Positions 58,033-64,000 of a DNA stretch of 64,000 nucleotides are shown here, piece by piece. The stretch spans positions 122,848,333 through 122,912,332 of the forward strand of contig OW799233.1 of assembly GCA_941918925.1 (NCBI GenBank), given 5' to 3'. A program made the position numbers and the translations under genes. Positions within the stretch are counted from its first letter, which is position 1, and each line of letters opens with the position of its first letter. The notes beneath the pieces are model-generated. The model had not been told where the DNA came from. It did no database searches and saw only the letters and a list, made by a program, of their open reading frames with translations. This DNA is from Phyto melanocephala (Eukaryota; Arthropoda; Insecta; Diptera; Rhinophoridae).

Positions 58033-58270
58033 AAAAATAGTTTGTTTACGAAAGTATTGAAAAATCTTCTTAAAAGTACGCGACAAGTTTGTATACGTTC
58101 TTGCATTTTAATTCATGCATAAGGGAGAAAATTGTTTTTGCAACAAGAAAAAATTCGTGTGATTTGTTGTTGATATTTTCACACTAACAACTCTTTTAGT
58201 AGAATCGACTCAGTTTTTTTTTTTTTTTGTTTTTTTTTTAGTTTTATGTGTTTTTTATATAATAACTTAC

Positions 58271-61200
58271 CTGAGCAACCAAACACTTAATGCAAATATT
58301 TTTGGCACGTACACCATGCGCTCATTGAGCAACATGCCACGGACAATTTTCTCTGCCACATATGCTGTTGGTAAACCAGGATAACTGCTCGAGATACTTT
58401 TTAAGTGAAAAGCAAGAAAAGCATGAAAATAAATAAAATAAAACAAAAATTAAAAACATGCCATGAAAAAGTGTAATATAAAGACTTAATGTCTTCATAC
58501 GAGTGAATATGAATACATATGTAGTTCATTCAATATAAAGAATAATTAAGATATCAATTAAAGCAGCTTATATGGTCTTATGCAAACACAGACAGATGAT
58601 TATTTGCAAAATAATTTTATTTCTTAAAGGAATTTGTATTTACGATTTTGTGCAAGATGGAAGTTATCTTTTGTGTTAACAGTATTATGCTTGAATGGTT
58701 AAGCTTCAATAGTGGGGTGACCAAGTTCAATTTAAATTGAAGCGAAAAATTTTAAATTTGTTTAAAGATAAAATCCGGAATCCGGAAATTAAAAAAAGTG
58801 ATCTCAAGCTCAATAGAAAAAACAACTGTTTATATAAGAATAACATTTTTTATTACCTACTCTTGGAATATAAGCTAAAACCTATTCAGTCCATTTTTAG
58901 ATATTTCTGATGTATACAAAATATTCTTGCAAAATTTCATCCCCCTAGCTTTTTCTGTTCGAGCTCTATTGTGCTTTCAACAGACGGACAGACGGACGGA
59001 CATAAATAAATCATCCTAAAATTAAACCAGGACTTTCAGAAAGTATATCCTTCAGGAGGTCCAAAATGAATGTACCCCCACACCATCTTTTAGTTGATTA
59101 GTATAAATACTGTCAGAAATATGCATAACAGACTTACCCGGCATCACTGAGTAAATGCAAATCGCTACTAGTTTTCATAAAATATGTATTGGCAACAGTT
59201 GTGCGCACATAATCGCTATTTGATAAACGCAGTTCACATCTTAATGCCTCCATAAAGCCAAGAATTCCATATTTAGTGGCAGTGTAAATGCCAGCTCCAG
59301 GTAAGGCGACCAGACCTAAAATATAAAAAAACACACAAACATTCACTATGTTTGAAATTTATTTCTATGCGTTAAAAAATAGAAGTTAAATAATATTTTA
59401 ATACTAACCTTTTTTTTTTTTTTGTTATTTCATGTTATTTACAAAATACAATTTATTATTTTTTATTTTTTAATTTTTTAGGATTATTGTTAGTATTTCG
59501 TTTAGTTTCATGCAAAAGAACATCTTTTAAGTAAAAAAAATGTGTAAAAATATTTTATTTTTTTTAACGGAAATTTATCAAATTTTTTTTAAGATTAAAA
59601 AAATTGTATTTAAGTTTTCTCTTAAATAATAATTTATTAAAAACATTAACATAATTTTTCTAAAACTAAACATTTATAAATAATCGTCAATGCAAGTAAA
59701 AATTTTACAGGGAACTTTCAGAATGAGCAGAGGGAATTTATCGAATATCATTAAAAGAAAGAGTTTATTTTTGTTCGAAAATATAAATTAGAGGCTATTG
59801 ACTATGGAACCTTTATTTCATTTTTGTTCGAAAAATTATTAATTGCCTGTTCATTATATCTCTGGGCTTAATGGAAATTTTCATTTGACCGCTTTTCCAT
59901 AATCTTAAATATCGTGAACTGAAAAATTCAATTATTATAAGAATTTTGTATGCCAACTAATTTCTTCACTACAAATATAACAATCATGGAGTTGGCAAGC
60001 AAAATGTAATGTTTCCGAATAGATACTTTTTAAATATATCTATTAAACATACATTAAAATTTTCCTCCATTTAAGTAAGAGCGCTATATTGTGCTAATAC
60101 CCTTTACCATCATGTACAAATGTAGGCAAAATGACCTAACCATAGCATAGCCTAAGTTTTAGAATTAATGTTATAAGCCATTTTATTTTATCATATCTGA
60201 TACCAACTGTATTCTTCTAGTCAAGCCCTTACATTAAATATCCATATTAATGGGGTTAAGAAAAAATCTTGTGCCGTTTTGTTTCAGATGCCATTTTAGA
60301 TTTAACACTTTTCATAGTTTAATGTATTCTACTGGTCAAGCCCTTTCATTTTATACCAATATTTTTGGAATTGAAGAGGCAAAGCCGTAATTACTATACT
60401 TGACCCGCATATCAGCCATTTTAATTAAGACGCCATCTTTGATTTTAACTTTTTTATAGTTTACTGTATTCTACTAGACCACAACTTTCATTTATTACTA
60501 ATATTTAGGGGGTTGTATGAGGTATTTTTTAAAATACTCGATTTGACCCATATATAAATTAATTTTACTCCATTTTGTAGTGTCGGCCATTGTGAACCTA
60601 AAATTTTTTAATAGTGTATTATGTTTTGATAGTTCAGCCCTTTTATTTGATATCTATATTGGCTCTCTCGGGTTTTCAGAAGCTGAAAAATCAATTTTGT
60701 AAATTTAAAAAAAAACCCCCGAAGCAGTTGCATTTTATTGCTTATATCTTAGTAAGTTTCAAGCCGATCTTTTTATAAACAATTTTTAAAATTACAGCCT
60801 AAATTCGAATGTCTTTAGCGTATTAAAAAAAATTTTTCGGAGCTTGAAAAACTATATACATAAATTTAAACAAAAAAATATATATTTTTTTAAAATATTT
60901 TACTTTGCTTATAACTTCGCCAATTAATTTAAAATTTTTTACAAGGTACATATAGTACCTTTAAATAATGGCAAATATATCTTTAAATTTTCCTTGAGAT
61001 TTAAAATATAAATTTTATAAAAATATCGGAGAAAAAGAGAGGCCGCCGTGTTTATTTGCTCATATCGCAGAAAGTTTTGTGGCGATTGAACTGGATTTCA
61101 AAAGCGATTCATTCCCGGTTATTAAGAGATTGATACTACATACAGGTCTCTACAATATATGGTTGCTTATAAAAGTTGATTTAAACCAACACATGGACTG

Positions 61201-62302
61201 ACCGACATTCTCAAATTGATTCCTCCATAAGTTTTAAAAAAATATATACCTAATGGGATCAGAAATGGATATTGTAAAATCTACAAACGGAATAACACCC
61301 TTGATACCACAGGTGAAGGTGTGAAAGGTTTATTAAATACATATTTTTGGATATTAGTAGATTAAAAAGGATTTTTATTTTTCAATACGTAAAAAAAATT
61401 GTTAAGCATATACAGCCATATGCATAAAAATTGTCAAAGCTTTAAACAGTGTTTATTAAACCGATTCTCTATGAAAGTTTGATTTATAAACATTTAACAT
61501 TTAATAATGTATAAGGAATGAAACACTTGTTTATAATTGCAATTAGTAAAAAATAAAGGGAATATTTTCCTATTTCAACTTACCAGACAATGCGGCAACA
61601 GCAACAACATGTCCAGATTTACGGGCAACCATTTTTGGTAAAAATTCTTTAGTAGTCTAAGAGGGTCACAAGCAGGCAAGCAATGCCAGTAAGCAGCAAA
61701 ATAAATAAAATAACAAAATCAAAATGGTCATGAAAATAAACAACCGTTAAAAACACGCATTTTTAATTTCATTTGTCTTTTCAATATTTAAGCATATGTA
61801 CTATGTACATATGCCCATATGCACGTACATGTGAATATGTCAATAATTTTATTGAGAATGAATAGAGTACAAAATTTGAAAATAATAAATACGCACCATG
61901 ATGTATGATCCCAAATTAACGGCAATAATTTTATCTATTTCATCGTTTTTCAACTGTGGCGTCGATGTCATGGGCATTAGTGAAGCATTGTTGACTAGAA
62001 TTTCGACTGGACCCAACTCCTTTTCAATTTTAATAGCCATCAGTTGTAATTCACGCGGCGAAGAAACATCAGTCTATAAAAAAGCAATCAAAAATACATA
62101 AACAAACAAAAAAATAAATTTTAATTTTTGTCAGTGTTAACTTTACCTTATAGGCTTTGGCGACTCTTTGGGGAATTTTTGAAATCATATCGACAGTTTC
62201 ATAACAACCCTTCGAGTTTACATCGACCACAGCAATTTTGCAGCCTTTACGTGCCAATTCAAGAGCAATTTCACGTCCCAAACCACTGCCTCCACCTGTA
62301 AC
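58271..62302 (-). CDS. Short-chain dehydrogenase/reductase (SDR16C-like), five internal exons; both ends missing
   Basis: Exons on the minus strand: 62302-62147, 62073-61897, 61656-61584, 59315-59138 and 58396-58271, with GT...AG borders; frames join through phases 0, 0, 1, 2 and leave two codon bases at 58271. The last acceptor could also be 6-12 bp later. Together they encode about 236 residues: VTGGGSGLG (nucleotide-binding TGxxxGxG), a VVDVN acidic strand end suited to NAD(H), VEILVNNASLM (NNAG-type, Ser for Gly), VNLGSYIMT (active-site Asn), GHVVAVAALSG, YTATK (catalytic Tyr and Lys) and FMEALRCEL. The usual catalytic Ser, 13 residues before Tyr, is Ala. Such enzymes oxidise or reduce retinoids or other lipid alcohols, often at membranes; the substrate here is unknown. 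The N-terminal exon is probably beyond 62305 and the C-terminal exon below 58270; neither was recognised. Introns 3 and 4 hold repeats. Confidence 0.85.
58900..59105 (+). mobile_element. Subgroup A tail fragment in SDR intron 4
   Basis: TTTCATCCCCCTAGCTTTTT, TCTATTGTGCTTTCAACAGA, CGGACAGACGGACGGACATA and AATGAATGTACCCCCAC match the tails of the A copies. The head and interior are missing. It lies between exons 58396-58271 and 59315-59138. Confidence 0.6.
59320..60072. other. SDR intron 3 sequence, nothing recognised
   Basis: AT-rich intronic sequence between exons 61656-61584 and 59315-59138; no element ends seen in this part. Confidence 0.4.
60073..61330 (+). mobile_element. Hairpin-headed repeat, subgroup C, in SDR intron 3
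   Basis: The head AAGTAAGAGCGCTATATT has lost half its hairpin. Modules of about 130 bp follow at 60160-60700, each with a CCATTTT, TTTAATGTATTCTACTGGTC-like and CAAGCCCTT(A/T)CATT pattern. The tail (61020-61320) has GCTCATATCGCAGAAAG, GGTTGCTTATAAAAGTTGAT and ACGGAATAACA, ending AAGGTGTGAAAGG. No coding frame. Confidence 0.6.
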
Positions 62303-62304
62303 CT

Positions 62305-63290
62305 AAAAACAGAATTTATTTGTTTTGTTGTTAAAATGTATATTTTTTTTATTTAACTTTATGCTATTGTTATTAGTTAGCAACCCTATTATGGTTTATT
62401 TAGTGTTAATACCAAATAGTTTTATAATTTTGTCGTTGCTTTACAATACCATTGTTATTTAATTATTTGTTAAGTTAATTTGTAAACAATAAAACAATGC
62501 TAAATTATTTTTGCGTGTCGTTAGGAGTGTGAGAACTTTACAAAATTGTATTCGTACGTGAATATAGTGAGTTAGAAGTGAAGTCTTTCATTAAGCAGTT
62601 TATTAACAGCATTTAATTCTCTTGCAGTTTTTTGTATGTATGATTAAAAAAATATTTTCCTCTCCAGTTTGTTTTATTTTTTTGTTTTTGTTGTTTAAAT
62701 GACAAAACAATACTAACTAAACAACAAATTAAAGTTGTTCACATAATTCTTTTGCATCACGTATTAACCCATTAAATGGGAAAGTTTAAACCAAAATTGA
62801 GAATTATTAGCCTTGAGAAATTTTCTCAAATTTTAAACCTTGAAAAATTGTTATTTTAAAATAATAGTTTTTTTATTCGTGGTGTTTACTCTAAACTTAA
62901 AATTATTATTCTTAAATTAAAGCGATTATTCTCAAATATACCTTTAATGTGTATTTTGAGTATTTTGATTCCAAAATAAAAATATTTACATTTTTAGATT
63001 TATATTTTCATATGGTTTTTAGAATATAGTTCGTATATTTTTCCGAACTCATTGGCCAAATAAATAATATAAGGGCCACTTTAATAACTAGTCATTGGTT
63101 AAAGGTAAGATTTTATATAAAGTATATTATTAAACATTTATACATTATTACTTCACTTCACTTTAATCTAAAGTAAGCGGTAAGTTAAAGACAAGTTTAT
63201 TCAACCTGGCAGATTCAACCAAAGTTGTAATAATGATAAATTGTTTATTCGCCCTAAGTTTGTGTGTTTTAAAAAAGTAATGAAATAAAA
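62305..63290. other. Upstream intron or flank of the SDR gene, nothing recognised
   Basis: Should contain intron leading to the acceptor at 62304-62303 (TTTTTAG). I looked for an exon ending just before VTGGG on the minus strand and found none. Confidence 0.35.
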
Positions 63291-64000
63291 ACAAGTAAGA
63301 GTGCTATATTCGGCCATGCCGAATCTTATATACCCTTCACAACGTGTAGTCATGCAATAACAAATGCTTGTATCACCATTCATCCCATATGAAATACGTA
63401 CACGTTTGTATGTTAAAAAAACGAAAAAAAAAAAAATTAAAAAAAAATTTAAAAAAAAAATTTTAAAAAAAATTAAAAAAAAAAATTATTTTATATATAA
63501 TATACATATATAAAACAAAAAAAAAATAATAATAAAAATATAAATAATATATTAAATAAAAAATAAAAAAAAAAATAAAAAAAAAAAAAAAATTAAAAAA
63601 AATTTTTAAAAAAATTAAAAAAAAATTTTTTTGGCTCAGTTGGGATTCGATGCCACGTTTTCTCTAACCAGTATACACGTTTGTATGTATGTTGTTGTTG
63701 TAATGTTGTTTTTGTGAAAAAAATCGAGGTGGTCGTGGGTTTTTGCTCATATCTCAGTTGTTTATGTACCGATGTTTCTGATTTTCAATACCGATCTACT
63801 CCCGAATATTTCTGATATTTTAATACCTTACCCGGGTCCAACCTATGTCGGGGGGCTTCAAAAAGTTGATTTCAACATACACACGGACAGACGGACAGAC
63901 TGACAGACTGACAGAGCTTAATCGACTCCCCTATTCATAAGCTTTCAGAAAATATATACTTTATGGGGTCGGAAATGAAAATTGTAGAAATTTCACACGG
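63291..64000 (+). mobile_element. Hairpin-headed repeat, subgroup B, cut by the window edge
   Basis: The head ACAAGTAAGAGTGCTATATT, hairpin ATTCGGC-CAT-GCCGAAT, an A/T tract at 63420-63630 and the tail up to GAAATTTCACACGG. It is collinear with 57239-58032; only the last ~50 bp lie beyond the window. Confidence 0.8.

Noticed and set aside
62305..64000. First exon of the SDR gene
   Set aside because: No minus-strand segment ending in a donor site with an SDR-like N-terminal or membrane anchor sequence could be recognised.

Overview
The window is AT-rich, intron-bearing eukaryotic DNA. Interspersed repeats, peritrophin-type and SDR genes with short introns, and fragments of mariner, Tc3, hAT, pogo, Helitron, LINE and tRNA-SINE elements suggest a higher (schizophoran) fly. 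I infer a calyptrate (house fly/blow fly group), because the hairpin-headed repeats with 'gggtata' ends look familiar from that group; this was not tested. There are no prokaryotic operons, CRISPR arrays or viral genomes.

Only two host genes can be supported, both on the minus strand in the right third. (1) A three-domain chitin-binding type-2 (peritrophin-A/CBM14) secreted protein, 49556-50493, has one 68-bp intron and a TATA-like box. (2) A short-chain dehydrogenase/reductase (SDR16C-like) has five exons between 62302 and 58271; its first and last exons were not found. Its NAD(P)-binding motif and YxxxK are intact, but the position expected to hold the catalytic Ser is Ala.

Almost everything else is transposon debris. 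A hairpin-headed repeat group occurs as A copies (7941-10109, 24554-26332, 43811-45689, inverted fragment 42470-43135), B copies (5524-6495, 57239-58032, 63291-end) and C copies with about 130-bp internal modules (949-2765, 4106-4932, 17585-18196, 37316-38345, 60073-61330). All three A copies carry the same nested TA-flanked element whose ends match a DD41D (rosa-like) mariner family. Fragments of that mariner family lie at 3.7-4.1, 36.3, 39.0-39.8, 50.6-51.4 and 52.1-53.0 kb. Other elements are a D34D mariner (40.0-40.9 kb), a Tc3-like fragment (35.9-36.2 kb), a pogo/Tigger-like element (27.85-28.79 kb), a Helitron with about 120-bp tandem repeats (26.9-27.75 kb), four non-LTR fragments (14.6-15.9, 29.75-30.1, 32.6-34.0 and 36.95-37.3 kb) and two tRNA-derived SINE copies with clear target-site duplications (48.25 and 56.57 kb).

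The most unusual objects are these. A 918-bp hAT-like element (12667-13584) is built almost wholly from alternating CAATTA/TAATTG blocks, has a perfect 8-bp duplication, and sits inside a second hAT-like element (12147-14116) that has its own perfect 8-bp duplication. An element with roughly 105-bp inverted repeats (23161-24335) carries a broken cysteine-containing gene of no family I can name. The SINE shares its 3' tail with a LINE fragment in the same window.
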